From assembly GCA_947246475.1 (NCBI GenBank), contig CAMXSH010000001.1, positions 62,001 to 126,000 of the forward strand: DNA of 64,000 bases, read 5' to 3'. The position numbers and the translations under genes were made by a program. Positions 38,640 through 48,566 of the stretch are shown piece by piece (positions within the stretch are counted from its first letter, which is position 1; every line of letters begins with the position of its first letter). The notes beneath the pieces were generated by a model. That model saw only the letters and a program-made list of their open reading frames with translations, had not been told where the DNA came from and searched no databases. Source of the stretch: an uncultured Roseburia sp. (GTDB lineage: Bacteria > Bacillota > Clostridia > Lachnospirales > Lachnospiraceae).

Positions 38640-40034
38640 ATGGCAGAACGTAATATGGATGTGAATAAATGCCCGATGCCGGTACAGGATCCGGATGTAA
38701 GAAATAAAAATTTTGAAGAGGTAGCTCTGGGATATACCTATGATATGGCAGTAAATGAGGCCAGAAGATGTCTGAATTGTCCGAAAAAGCCTTGCGTCAG
38801 CGCCTGTCCAGTACAGATTGATATTCCTGCTTTTATTGAGAGAGTGGCGAATGAGGATATGGAGGGAGCTTTTGAAGTCCTTTCCAAGTCTACCTCTCTT
38901 CCGGCAGTGTGTGGACGTGTGTGCCCGCAGGAAAGCCAGTGTGAGGGAAAATGTGTGCGCGGGATTAAAGGTGAACCGGTAGGAATTGGCCGTCTGGAGC
39001 GTTTTGTGGCAGATTATCACAGGGAACACTGCACAGATAATCCAGTTATGCCGGAGCAGAATGGACATAAAGTTGCTGTGATCGGAGCAGGACCCAGCGG
39101 ACTTACAGTGGCGGGAGACCTTGCCAAGATGGGATATAAAGTAACGATCTATGAAGCGCTTCACCTTGCCGGAGGTGTACTGGTTTATGGTATCCCAGAG
39201 TTCCGTCTTCCTAAGGCGATCGTTCAGAAGGAGATCGACAATCTGAAAGCCATCGGAGTAGACGTGGAGACAAATATGGTCATCGGTAAAGTGCTTACTA
39301 TCGATGAGCTCTTTGAGATGGGAAATGAAGCGGTATTTGTAGGCTCCGGAGCAGGGCTTCCACGCTTTATGAATATTCCAGGCGAGAGTCTGAAAGGTGT
39401 CTACTCTGCCAATGAGTTCCTGACCCGTATCAATCTGATGAAAGCATATAAAGAAGATTCCAAGACACCGATCCAGCACGCGAAAAAGGTAGCTGTCGTG
39501 GGCGGAGGAAATGTGGCGATGGATGCCGCAAGAAGTGCAAAGCGTCTTGGCGCTGAAGAAGTGTACATTGTATACCGCCGTGGCATGGAAGAACTGCCGG
39601 CGAGAAAAGAAGAGGTTGAGCACGCAGAAGAGGAAGGAATCATCTTCAAGACACTGCATAATCCGGTGGAGATCCTGGGAAATGAGGATGGCATGGTATC
39701 TGGAATGAAGTGTGTGCAGATGGAACTTGGTGAGCCGGATGAGAGCGGACGACGTCGTCCGATCGTGAAAGAAGGCAGTGAGTTTGTGCTTGATGTGGAT
39801 TCTGTGATCATGTCCATCGGAACCAGTCCGAATCCGCTGATCCGTTCTACTACACCAGGACTGGATGCCAATAACCATGGGTGCCTGATCACAAAGGATG
39901 AAAAGGGCGAGACGACCCGCGAGGGCGTTTATGCCGGTGGAGATGCTGTGACAGGCGCAGCTACTGTGATCCTTGCCATGGGGGCAGGTAAATCAGCAGC
40001 CAGGGCAATTGACGAGTATATCAAAAACAAATAA
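38640..40034 (+). CDS. nfnB: NADPH-dependent glutamate synthase small-subunit-like / NfnB
   Basis: CLNCPKKPCVSACPVQIDIPAFI; CGRVCPQESQCEGKCVRG; VAVIGAGPSGLTVAGDLAKMGYKVTIYEAL. Confidence 0.93.
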   Translation: MAERNMDVNKCPMPVQDPDVRNKNFEEVALGYTYDMAVNEARRCLNCPKKPCVSACPVQIDIPAFIERVANEDMEGAFEVLSKSTSLPAVCGRVCPQESQCEGKCVRGIKGEPVGIGRLERFVADYHREHCTDNPVMPEQNGHKVAVIGAGPSGLTVAGDLAKMGYKVTIYEALHLAGGVLVYGIPEFRLPKAIVQKEIDNLKAIGVDVETNMVIGKVLTIDELFEMGNEAVFVGSGAGLPRFMNIPGESLKGVYSANEFLTRINLMKAYKEDSKTPIQHAKKVAVVGGGNVAMDAARSAKRLGAEEVYIVYRRGMEELPARKEEVEHAEEEGIIFKTLHNPVEILGNEDGMVSGMKCVQMELGEPDESGRRRPIVKEGSEFVLDVDSVIMSIGTSPNPLIRSTTPGLDANNHGCLITKDEKGETTREGVYAGGDAVTGAATVILAMGAGKSAARAIDEYIKNK

Positions 40035-40081
40035 TGGGTACCAGGAAACTGGTTCGGTTATAGATGAAGGGAGTGTTTATT

Positions 40082-41446
40082 ATGTTTAAGAGTTCAATAA
40101 AAAGAGTGATATGTATGCTGCTTATCCTGGGACTTGCCTTTTCAAGTTCGTTATCTGTGGCATCCCAGGCGGCAAAAAAGACAAAGCTCAAGACAAAAAA
40201 GATTACGATGAAAGTCGGTCAGAAAAAGAAGATTGTGATAAACGGAAAAAAGAAAAAAGCAGTATATCGTTTTGTTTCATCTTCAAAAGCAAAAGCGAGT
40301 GTGTCTAAGAGCGGTGTGGTTTCTGCAAAAAAAGCAGGAAAAGTTACGATCACGGTAAAAGAAACCTATAAGAAAAAGACAAAGAAGCTTGGAAAGACGG
40401 TGGTTACGATCAAAAAGAAAGAGGATGGGAAAAAACCAGTGCCAACGGCAGTTCCTTCTGCAACTCCAGTGCCAACACCTGTGGTGACACCGGTTCCGCA
40501 GACCAGTGGCCAGCCACAGAATACAGAGGGACCAAAACAGACGGAGGATCCCCAACAGACAGAAGAACCTCTTGAGACAGAGCCGCCGGTATCTGAGATG
40601 AAACCGATCAGACCTTATATCGAGGATACAGATTCCAGTGTGCCGGATGGATTCGACGAAGTGAATGATGAGGCGGCAGGAACTGTTGAGGATATTACAT
40701 ATGACTCGACAGTGATCAAGGAAAATGCTATTGTTAAGAGAAAGGCAAAGGTTGTGCTGCCGAAAGGTTATACCAAGGATAAGAAATATCCAGTGGTATA
40801 TATGAATCATGGGATCGGCGAGAATGAGACTACATTTTATGGAAATAAAGTTCAGAATGTGATCTGGAATGCTGTCGCAAATGGGGATGCAGAGGAAATG
40901 ATCGTAGTATTTCCAAATGGCTGTGCCAATGAAAAGGGAAATAGCAGTGGACTGGAATTCTTTAGTAAGGAACATTATGCGGCATTTGACAATTTTATTA
41001 ACGACTTGAAAGAGTGTCTGATGCCATATATCAACAAGAATTACTCCACGCTGACAGGGCGTGAGAATACAGCGGTATGCGGATTCTCCATGGGAGGACG
41101 TGTCAGCCTGCATATCGGATTTACCCTTCAGGACACATTCCGGTACGTTGGGGCCTTCTGTCCGGCTCCTGGCATCTTTGAACACAATGACATGAATGTT
41201 CATGAAGATGGATTATTTACCCCTGCGACATTTACCCTGCAGGATCAGTACATGGATGATACCCTTGTGATGATTGTGAAGGGAACAAATGATACAACGG
41301 TTAAGAACTTTCCGAAAGATTACACGGATGCTTTGACTGCGAATCAGGTACCCCATCTTTACTTTGAATTGCCAGGTGGTCATGATGTCAGTGTGTACAA
41401 ACCAGGAATGTATAATTTCCTCCGGCGAATTTTCCACCGTAAGTAA
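40082..41446 (+). CDS. Secreted CE1-like alpha/beta-hydrolase esterase with Lys-rich Ig-like module
   Basis: Signal peptide; KKITMKVGQKKKIVINGKKKKAVYRFVSS; VYMNHGIGENE, GFSMGGR, LPGGHDVSVYKPGMYNFLRRIF. Confidence 0.88.
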   Translation: MFKSSIKRVICMLLILGLAFSSSLSVASQAAKKTKLKTKKITMKVGQKKKIVINGKKKKAVYRFVSSSKAKASVSKSGVVSAKKAGKVTITVKETYKKKTKKLGKTVVTIKKKEDGKKPVPTAVPSATPVPTPVVTPVPQTSGQPQNTEGPKQTEDPQQTEEPLETEPPVSEMKPIRPYIEDTDSSVPDGFDEVNDEAAGTVEDITYDSTVIKENAIVKRKAKVVLPKGYTKDKKYPVVYMNHGIGENETTFYGNKVQNVIWNAVANGDAEEMIVVFPNGCANEKGNSSGLEFFSKEHYAAFDNFINDLKECLMPYINKNYSTLTGRENTAVCGFSMGGRVSLHIGFTLQDTFRYVGAFCPAPGIFEHNDMNVHEDGLFTPATFTLQDQYMDDTLVMIVKGTNDTTVKNFPKDYTDALTANQVPHLYFELPGGHDVSVYKPGMYNFLRRIFHRK

Positions 41447-41484
41447 GGATAAAGAAAATTATATTATGATGTAGATCAATCTAA

Positions 41485-41523
41485 AAAACTGCTGTATCGC
41501 CTATGCGATGCAGCAGTTTTTTA
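41485..41523 (+). terminator. Intrinsic terminator
   Basis: AAAACTGCTGTATCGC-CTAT-GCGATGCAGCAGTTTTTT. Confidence 0.85.
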
Positions 41524-41578
41524 TCTAAAGATTTTTAGGGATATAAATCTATAGGAGTCCTATAAACAGGCTGGATTT

Positions 41579-41595
41579 TGTCGATATGTGTCGAA
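41579..41595 (+). promoter_or_regulatory. Two tandem putative Spo0A (0A) boxes at 10-bp spacing
   Basis: TGTCGAT (41579) and TGTCGAA (41589) upstream of TTGAAA-N18-TATAAT (41628-41657). Confidence 0.55.
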
Positions 41596-41690
41596 TTAGA
41601 AAGAAAGAAGCCAGATTGTTTTTTTTGTTGAAATCTTTCCATATATTATAGTATAATTAGACATATATATACATAAAATCAGGAGGTACT

Positions 41691-42992
41691 ATGAAGAAGA
41701 GAGCAGGTTTGAGAAAAAGGCTGTTAGGGGTTACACTTATTCCTATCTTTTTATTCGACATTATGATCATTTTGTACAGCTGTAATCAACTGGCAAAATC
41801 TGTTCACCAGGAAGTGGAATCCGGACTGAAAAATGTGGCACAGTCTGCGGCCTATATGTTTGAAAAAGAGTTTCCGGGAGAGTACCAGCAGGACTCCGGG
41901 AGCACAGGGATATTTAAGGGGGATAAAAATATAGAAGATGCGATAGAGATGCTGGAGACATTAAAAAAGATCTCTGGTGCAGATATAAGCATTTTTTATA
42001 AAGATACCCGTATCGCTACCACAATTTACAACAAAGAGGATAAGCCGATCATAGGATCCAAAGCAAATGCGGTGATCATTAGAGATGTGTATAAAGGAGA
42101 AACAGAACGTTTTTATGCCGATACCAGTATCAATGACCAGGAATATTTTGCGTATTATTGTCCGCTGTATGATTCTCAGAAAAAATGCACCGGGATGATA
42201 TTTGCTGGAAAACCTTCTTACTATGTCCGCGGGATTGTGCTGCAGGGAGTTCTTCCTATTGTTACGATTATTATTCTGGCACTTTTAGCTATGAGTGTGA
42301 TCATGTGGCAGTATTCGGAGCGGCTGACTGGGGCGATGAGAAACCTTCAAAACTTTCTTATGAAGGTGGAACGGGGAGATTTTACAGCAGAGCTGGGAGA
42401 GATGGTGGAACAACGCAAAGATGAACTGGGCAGGATTGGAAAATCTGCCGTGCAGATGCAGTGTGCATTGCGGGAGCTGGTGGAACAGGATTCTCTCACG
42501 GGGCTGTATAACCGGCATTACGGCGAAATCTGGCTCAGAAAGGTGATGGAAGATGCGAAGGAAAAAAGCTCTGCCTTTTCTGTGGCGATCGCAGACATTG
42601 ATTTTTTTAAAAAATTTAACGATAATTATGGACATGACTGTGGGGATCTGGTGCTGCGGAAGGTGTCAAATATATTGAAAAAAAATATGGAAAAACAGGG
42701 GTGTGCTGCCAGATGGGGCGGAGAGGAATTTCTTCTTGTATTTTCAGGGAAAGGGCTGGATACGTCACTGGAAGAAGCCGAAAAGATTTCTGAAAAGATA
42801 CGAAAACTTCGGATGCCTTATGGTGATAAGGAACTGGGGGTTACGGTGACTATTGGAATCATAGAAGGGAATCCCCAAAGAAATATGGATGAATTGATTA
42901 AAGAGGCAGATCAGGCGCTTTATGAAGGAAAGGAAAGCGGCAGAGACCGTGTACAGGTGGGATCTGTAAAAGCAGATGTGCCATCCAGCTAA
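41691..42992 (+). CDS. Membrane diguanylate cyclase with extracytoplasmic cache-like sensor
   Basis: Two TMs flanking periplasmic domain; DSLTGLYNRHYGEIW, ARWGGEEFLLVFSG. Confidence 0.93.
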   Translation: MKKRAGLRKRLLGVTLIPIFLFDIMIILYSCNQLAKSVHQEVESGLKNVAQSAAYMFEKEFPGEYQQDSGSTGIFKGDKNIEDAIEMLETLKKISGADISIFYKDTRIATTIYNKEDKPIIGSKANAVIIRDVYKGETERFYADTSINDQEYFAYYCPLYDSQKKCTGMIFAGKPSYYVRGIVLQGVLPIVTIIILALLAMSVIMWQYSERLTGAMRNLQNFLMKVERGDFTAELGEMVEQRKDELGRIGKSAVQMQCALRELVEQDSLTGLYNRHYGEIWLRKVMEDAKEKSSAFSVAIADIDFFKKFNDNYGHDCGDLVLRKVSNILKKNMEKQGCAARWGGEEFLLVFSGKGLDTSLEEAEKISEKIRKLRMPYGDKELGVTVTIGIIEGNPQRNMDELIKEADQALYEGKESGRDRVQVGSVKADVPSS

Positions 42993-43109
42993 ACAGATGC
43001 GCTGCCAGCCTAAATGAATTGAAAATCATCAGCAATTATGATATGATAAAAATTAGACGTTATAGATTATTAAAAATGCTTGTAAAAGGGCAATGAGAGG
43101 AACGTGCAT

Positions 43110-44183
43110 ATGAGAAGAGTAGCTTTTTTGACCAGTGGCGGAGACTGCCAGGCACTGAACGCGACGATGCGGGGGGTGGCGAAAACTCTTTATGAGGCGG
43201 ACAAGGATGTAGAGATTCTCGGTATATTAGAAGGATATAAAGGACTCATGTATGAAAAATACGTGAAAATGAAACCTTCTGATTTCTCCGGAATCCTGAC
43301 GGAAGGAGGGACGATTCTCGGATCTTCCAGACAGCCTTTTAAACATATGAGAAAGCCAGATGCCAATGGCATGGACAAGGTACTTGCTATGAAAAATACC
43401 TATCAAAAGCTGAAGCTGGATTGTCTTGTCATATTGGGCGGCAATGGAACACAGAAGACAGCCAATCTTCTTAGGGAAGAGGGACTGAATGTGGTAGGAC
43501 TGCCTAAGACCATAGACAACGATATCTGGGGTACAGATATGACCTTTGGATTCCAGAGTGCGGTGGACATAGCTACTAACTGCATCGATTGCATTCACAC
43601 TACAGCTTATTCTCATGGCAGGGTATTTATTGTGGAAGTTATGGGGCATAAAGTGGGCTGGCTCACACTTCATGCTGGTATAGCAGGCGGGGCAGATGTA
43701 ATACTGATCCCGGAGATTCCCTATGATATAGATTCCGTTATATCAGCTATCGAAAAGAGAACGGAGGCAGGGAAGCGTTTTTCCATTCTTGCTGTGGCAG
43801 AGGGAGCTATTTCCAAAGAAGATGCCATGCTTTCCAAAAAAGAATATAAAGAGAAGTTAAAGAACAACCCATATCCGAGCATTTCCTATAAGATCGGAGC
43901 AGAGATTGAGGAGCGGACTGGGCAGGAGATCCGGATCACGGTGCCAGGGCATACCCAGCGTGGTGGAAGTCCATGCGCTTATGACCGGGTGATCTCCAGC
44001 CGGCTCGGGGCAGCGGCAGCAGGACTGATTCTTGAAGGAAAATTTGGTTATATGGTAGGCTTCAAAGGAAATGAGATCGTTCCTGTGCCTCTGAGTGAGG
44101 TGGCTGGAAAATTGAAGATGGTGGATCCAGATTCATCCACGATCCAGGAAGCAAAAAATCTTGGTATCTGTTTTGGTGATTAA
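43110..44183 (+). CDS. pfkA: 6-phosphofructokinase
   Basis: FLTSGGDCQALNATMRG; LGGNGTQKTANLL; PKTIDNDIWGTDMTFGFQSA. Confidence 0.93.
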   Translation: MRRVAFLTSGGDCQALNATMRGVAKTLYEADKDVEILGILEGYKGLMYEKYVKMKPSDFSGILTEGGTILGSSRQPFKHMRKPDANGMDKVLAMKNTYQKLKLDCLVILGGNGTQKTANLLREEGLNVVGLPKTIDNDIWGTDMTFGFQSAVDIATNCIDCIHTTAYSHGRVFIVEVMGHKVGWLTLHAGIAGGADVILIPEIPYDIDSVISAIEKRTEAGKRFSILAVAEGAISKEDAMLSKKEYKEKLKNNPYPSISYKIGAEIEERTGQEIRITVPGHTQRGGSPCAYDRVISSRLGAAAAGLILEGKFGYMVGFKGNEIVPVPLSEVAGKLKMVDPDSSTIQEAKNLGICFGD

Positions 44184-44215
44184 GCAGACCGTAATGTTAT
44201 AAGGAGGAGCAAGGC

Positions 44216-45790
44216 ATGTCTTATCAGGCGCTGTACCGCAGATTCAGACCGGACAATTTTGAGGAGGTAAAGGGACAGGATCATATCGTTACCACTCTGA
44301 AGAACCAGATCCGTGCCGGCCATGTTGGACATGCCTATCTCTTCTGTGGAACCCGGGGAACTGGAAAGACAACGGTGGCAAAGATATTTGCCAGGGCGGT
44401 CAACTGTGAAACCCCGGGGGAAAATGGTCCCTGTGGGAAGTGCGGGATGTGTCAGGCGATCGCCGCAGGGAATTCCATGAATGTGGTGGAGATGGATGCG
44501 GCATCCAATAACAAAGTGGATGATATACGCCAGGTGATCGAAGAGGTTCAGTATTCTCCGGCCCAGGGCAGGTACAAAGTATATATTATCGACGAAGTGC
44601 ATATGCTTACCACAAGTGCATTTAATGCGCTCTTAAAGACATTGGAGGAGCCGCCATCTTATCTGATCTTTATTCTGGCGACGACAGAAGTTCATAAGAT
44701 CCCTATGACCATTCTGTCCCGTTGCCAGAGATATGATTTTAAGAGGATTTCTGTGGAGACCATCGCCGGGAGACTGAGAGAGCTTCTGGACCAGGAAGGA
44801 ATCCCGGCAGAAGATCGGGCGCTGACGTATATCGCCAAGCTGGCAGACGGTGCCCTGCGGGATGGTCTGAGCCTTCTGGAGCAATGTATCTCCTTTTATT
44901 TTGGTGAGGAACTGACTTACGAGAAAGTTCTAAAAGTGCTGGGAACTGTGGACAATGAGGTTTATGCTTCCTTCACGGGAGCCCTGGCAGCGGGAAACGT
45001 GGCTGAGATGATGCAGATCATCGACAGGATCATATCTGCAGGAAAAGATCTGGGACGGTTTTGTGATGAGCTGATCTGGTATATGAGGAATCTCATGATC
45101 GTAAAGAGCACAGAGCATCCGGAGGAAATTATTGATATGTCCCAGGAAAATCTGGATACCCTGAACGGGACAGCGAAAGAACTGGAACTGGAGATGATCT
45201 TCCGCTACATCCGGATATTGTCTGAGGTGGAAAATCAGATGAAATATTCTGACCAGAAAAGAGTGCTGTTTGAGGTGGCGCTGATTCGGCTTAGTCAGCC
45301 GGAGATGGAGAGGGATTATGAATCTATCGTAAACCGGATCCATAATATAGAAGAGAAGCTGAAAAACGGTTTTGCGGCGGCGCCGACGCAGCGGAAGCTG
45401 GAACAGCCTTCTGATAACGCTGTGGAAGAAGTTCTCCAGGAAAAAATTGTGGAGAGTGCGGTACCAGGAGAGGTGAAATCCCTGGCGGGAAACTGGCATC
45501 AGGTGCTGAATCAGCTGGATCCGGTCAGTAAAAATATGCTGAACCATGTGACACTGACAGTGGATGAGGCAGGTGCGCTGGTGATCGCCTTTTCAGAAGA
45601 TACAGCATATGCATATTTCTCTGGTGAAGGGGACCACAAAGAAAAACTGTGCCATGTGGCAGAGGAACTGATTGGAAAGAGGATAAACATTGAATTTCGT
45701 CTGGTGGCAGATCAGAGAGAATACGACGCGCTTCCTGAATTAAGGGGCCTGTTTGCGGACAGCGATATTGAGATAGAGTCTATGGACTAA
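44216..45790 (+). CDS. dnaX: DNA polymerase III subunit gamma/tau
   Basis: MSYQALYRRFRPDNFEEVKGQDHIVTTLKNQI; GTRGTGKTTVAKIFARAVNC; zinc Cys cluster. Confidence 0.97.
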   Translation: MSYQALYRRFRPDNFEEVKGQDHIVTTLKNQIRAGHVGHAYLFCGTRGTGKTTVAKIFARAVNCETPGENGPCGKCGMCQAIAAGNSMNVVEMDAASNNKVDDIRQVIEEVQYSPAQGRYKVYIIDEVHMLTTSAFNALLKTLEEPPSYLIFILATTEVHKIPMTILSRCQRYDFKRISVETIAGRLRELLDQEGIPAEDRALTYIAKLADGALRDGLSLLEQCISFYFGEELTYEKVLKVLGTVDNEVYASFTGALAAGNVAEMMQIIDRIISAGKDLGRFCDELIWYMRNLMIVKSTEHPEEIIDMSQENLDTLNGTAKELELEMIFRYIRILSEVENQMKYSDQKRVLFEVALIRLSQPEMERDYESIVNRIHNIEEKLKNGFAAAPTQRKLEQPSDNAVEEVLQEKIVESAVPGEVKSLAGNWHQVLNQLDPVSKNMLNHVTLTVDEAGALVIAFSEDTAYAYFSGEGDHKEKLCHVAEELIGKRINIEFRLVADQREYDALPELRGLFADSDIEIESMD

Positions 45791-45823
45791 AAATAATAGA
45801 TATTAATTGAAAGGAAAATAACA

Positions 45824-46174
45824 ATGGCAAGACGTGGTGGATTCCAGGGGGGAATGCCTGGAAATATGAACAATCTTATGAAACAGGCGCAGAAAATGCA
45901 GCGCCAGATGGAAGAGCAGCAGAAGGAAATGGAAGAAAAAGAATTTGAAGCGACTGCTGGAGGCGGTGCTGTGACAGTAAAGGTCTCTGGAAAAAAAGAA
46001 GTTCTTTCTGTGAAACTATCAGAGGAGGTTGTGGATCCGGATGATATCGAGATGCTGGAGGATCTGATTGTAGCAGCTACCAATGAGGCACTGCGTAAGA
46101 TGGAAGCCGATAATGCCAAGGCGATGGAAGCGCTTACCGGCGGACTAAATCTGGGCGGAGGATTTCCATTCTGA
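45824..46174 (+). CDS. YbaB/EbfC family nucleoid-associated protein
   Basis: [35 protein letters not shown]. Confidence 0.96.
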   Translation: MARRGGFQGGMPGNMNNLMKQAQKMQRQMEEQQKEMEEKEFEATAGGGAVTVKVSGKKEVLSVKLSEEVVDPDDIEMLEDLIVAATNEALRKMEADNAKAMEALTGGLNLGGGFPF

Positions 46175-46770
46175 TGAATTACTATTCAGAGTCGATCAGC
46201 CAATTGATCGAAGAACTGGCGCAGCTGCCAAGTATTGGTGCAAAATCGGCACAGCGCCTCGCTTTTCATATCATAAACATGCCGGAGGAACGGGCAGAGA
46301 AACTTTCTTCTGTTATTCTTTCTGCGAAAAAAAATGTACGTTACTGCAAAGAATGTTTTACTCTGACTGACAGTGAGATCTGTCCCATCTGTGCGAATCC
46401 CAAACGGGATAAGAAGACCATTATGGTGGTAGAGGATACGAGAGATCTTATCGCTTACGAAAAGACCGGGCAGTACGAGGGAGTATATCATGTGCTTCAT
46501 GGCGCTATCAATCCCACATTGGGAGTGACACCAGCCGACATCCGCCTAAAGGAACTGATGCAGCGCCTTCAGACGGATGTGGACGAAGTTATCATAGCTA
46601 CTAATTCATCTCTGGAGGGAGAGGCTACAGCGATGTATATCAGCAAACTTCTGAAGCCGGCTGGGATCAAGGTGACCCGCATTGCCAGTGGAGTGCCGGT
46701 GGGCGGTGATCTGGAATATATCGATGAGGTGACATTATTCCGCGCGCTGCAGGGCAGGACTGAGCTTTGA
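46174..46770 (+). CDS. recR: Recombination mediator RecR
   Basis: [21 protein letters not shown]; CxxC zinc finger; Toprim [26 protein letters not shown]. Confidence 0.98.
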   Translation: MNYYSESISQLIEELAQLPSIGAKSAQRLAFHIINMPEERAEKLSSVILSAKKNVRYCKECFTLTDSEICPICANPKRDKKTIMVVEDTRDLIAYEKTGQYEGVYHVLHGAINPTLGVTPADIRLKELMQRLQTDVDEVIIATNSSLEGEATAMYISKLLKPAGIKVTRIASGVPVGGDLEYIDEVTLFRALQGRTEL

Positions 46771-47325
46771 ATGGCTTGAGGAGGACGAGGCGTATTCCCG
46801 GATCAGGCTGCGGTTCAGTCCACGGTAGATGAAATCTGCCAGACGCATGACCAGATTCAGCCTGGTGGTCTGCAGAAGCATCTGTCCGCCAAAGCCTGAC
46901 AGGTTCACAATTCCGGTAATAAACAGATCTCCCACAGAGGGAAGTTCTTTGGAGACTCCCACACCAGGGGCGAGGGATCCCTCCCCCACGGTGATATAGC
47001 CGACGTGCTCCGCGATGCCAAGTGAAGCGTCGACGGCGATGATCACGGGGTTTCTGTGATTCTTTCTTATAAATTCAAGAGCATCTTCCAGATTTTTGGC
47101 ATGGACCGGGTTTTCCAGAGTGCCGTAAAGATGGAAGTTTTTTTGATGCATTGCAAGAAAATGCCCGACAATAGGACCTAGAGAGTCTCCTGTTGCCCGG
47201 TCGGAGCCGATACATACAATTACGGTTTCTCTATTTGAAATATCATGTTTTCTCATTAAAATAGATAAAGTTCTTGAAAATTCACTTAATGCGTGCCGGT
47301 CGGCAGGATTAAAATAATAAATCAT
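46735..47325 (-). CDS. yyaC: YyaC/DUF1256 spore-associated putative protease
   Basis: [23 protein letters not shown]...[11 protein letters not shown]...IAVDASLG. Confidence 0.9.
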   Translation of the reverse strand: MIYYFNPADRHALSEFSRTLSILMRKHDISNRETVIVCIGSDRATGDSLGPIVGHFLAMHQKNFHLYGTLENPVHAKNLEDALEFIRKNHRNPVIIAVDASLGIAEHVGYITVGEGSLAPGVGVSKELPSVGDLFITGIVNLSGFGGQMLLQTTRLNLVMRLADFIYRGLNRSLIREYASSSSSHSKLSPALQRAE

Positions 47326-47523
47326 TTGCGTACTCCCTTTCTAAATGGACATGCCACTTCTGGCGGCACGGCCATGATAACTGCTTATCTAAGAAAAGTA
47401 TTGGCAGATAAACGAAAAATACTCATGAAAAATAAAAAATCTGATTTTCTTTTCAGAATGCGACAAAAATTTTATTTTCCTTGTTTTATAATGAGAGCAA
47501 AACGAATAAAACGGAGGGATATC

Positions 47524-48462
47524 ATGGACTGGAAAGCACCAAAAAGCGTACGTCAGATAGGTGATACAAAAGGGAAGACAAAGATATATGTAGAGGACTA
47601 TGTAATGTCTTTTGCCAGAAGGATGTCTAAAGAGAGAAAAGGTACAGAACTGGGCGGTGTGCTTCTAGGACATCGTTTTTATCATGCCAGGGAAAAGGTA
47701 TTTCTTATATCGGGAATGGTTTCTATCAAGGATTTTCATAATCGGGACAGTGATACATTTTCGCAGGAAATGTGGACAGGCATTTATACAGATATCAAAG
47801 AGAATTTTACAGATCTGGATATTGTGGGCTGGTACTATTCGGGAAAAGGACAGAACAGGGATGGGATGGACAGGCTTCTTGAAATACACCGGCGCAACTT
47901 TTCAGAGGGCGACAAACTTCTATATATATATGAAGAAAATGGGGCAGGAGATGATTTTTACCTCTATGAGAACAGTGGTTTTTGCCGCCAGGAGGGATAT
48001 TACATATATTATGAAAAAAATCCCGAGATGCGCAGCTATATGATGGAAGAAGCAAACCGGTTTGTGCATATCGTGGAGCAGGAGGATGACCGGGTGCTTC
48101 GGAACATCCGGGGAGTTCTCCGGGAAAATGAAGAAAAGAAAAAACAAGAAGAGGGAAAATGGACCTATGGGCTGGCTGCGATGGTGGTTGTGCTGGGACT
48201 GGCATTGGGAGTTGTGGCATGGGGAAATAATAACGGTCTTACCGAACTTAAAAACCAGATCTCGGGGCTTCAGTCTGCCGTGCTGGGGGTGAAAAACAAA
48301 GATAAGAAAACCACGGTAGAGACCATAGGCAGTGGTGTGGTCAGTGGAAATGCAGTAGCAGGGACGAGCAGTGCAGCTGTTTCCGGAACAGCTGCTGTTC
48401 CGGAGGTACCAGCTGCTGCGGTCTCCCAAGGCGGTATAGAAGGAGGACAGGCGCCACAATGA
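47524..48462 (+). CDS. Membrane protein with degenerate JAB/MPN-like N-terminal domain
   Basis: TELGGVLLGHRFYHAREKVFLISGMV...DIVGWYYSGKGQNRDGMDRLLEIHRRNF, then single TM and Ser/Ala/Val tail. Confidence 0.65.
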   Translation: MDWKAPKSVRQIGDTKGKTKIYVEDYVMSFARRMSKERKGTELGGVLLGHRFYHAREKVFLISGMVSIKDFHNRDSDTFSQEMWTGIYTDIKENFTDLDIVGWYYSGKGQNRDGMDRLLEIHRRNFSEGDKLLYIYEENGAGDDFYLYENSGFCRQEGYYIYYEKNPEMRSYMMEEANRFVHIVEQEDDRVLRNIRGVLRENEEKKKQEEGKWTYGLAAMVVVLGLALGVVAWGNNNGLTELKNQISGLQSAVLGVKNKDKKTTVETIGSGVVSGNAVAGTSSAAVSGTAAVPEVPAAAVSQGGIEGGQAPQ

Positions 48463-48566
48463 GCTGTCGAGCTATATGGAAGAATCCGATTGAAAAAAAG
48501 GAATTCATATGGTATACTGTCGAATAGATGATGATTTGGATACTGGGAACGGGGTGAAGCTGGCAG

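Noticed and set aside
38436-39878. 480-aa minus-strand ORF
   Set aside because: Antisense to nfnB, which has unmistakable family motifs; His/Ser/Arg-rich composition typical of a shadow ORF.
40283-41203. 306-aa minus-strand ORF
   Set aside because: Antisense to the esterase gene with signal peptide and GxSxGG; composition typical of a complement of Lys-rich coding sequence.
44930-45547. 205-aa minus-strand ORF
   Set aside because: Antisense within dnaX.
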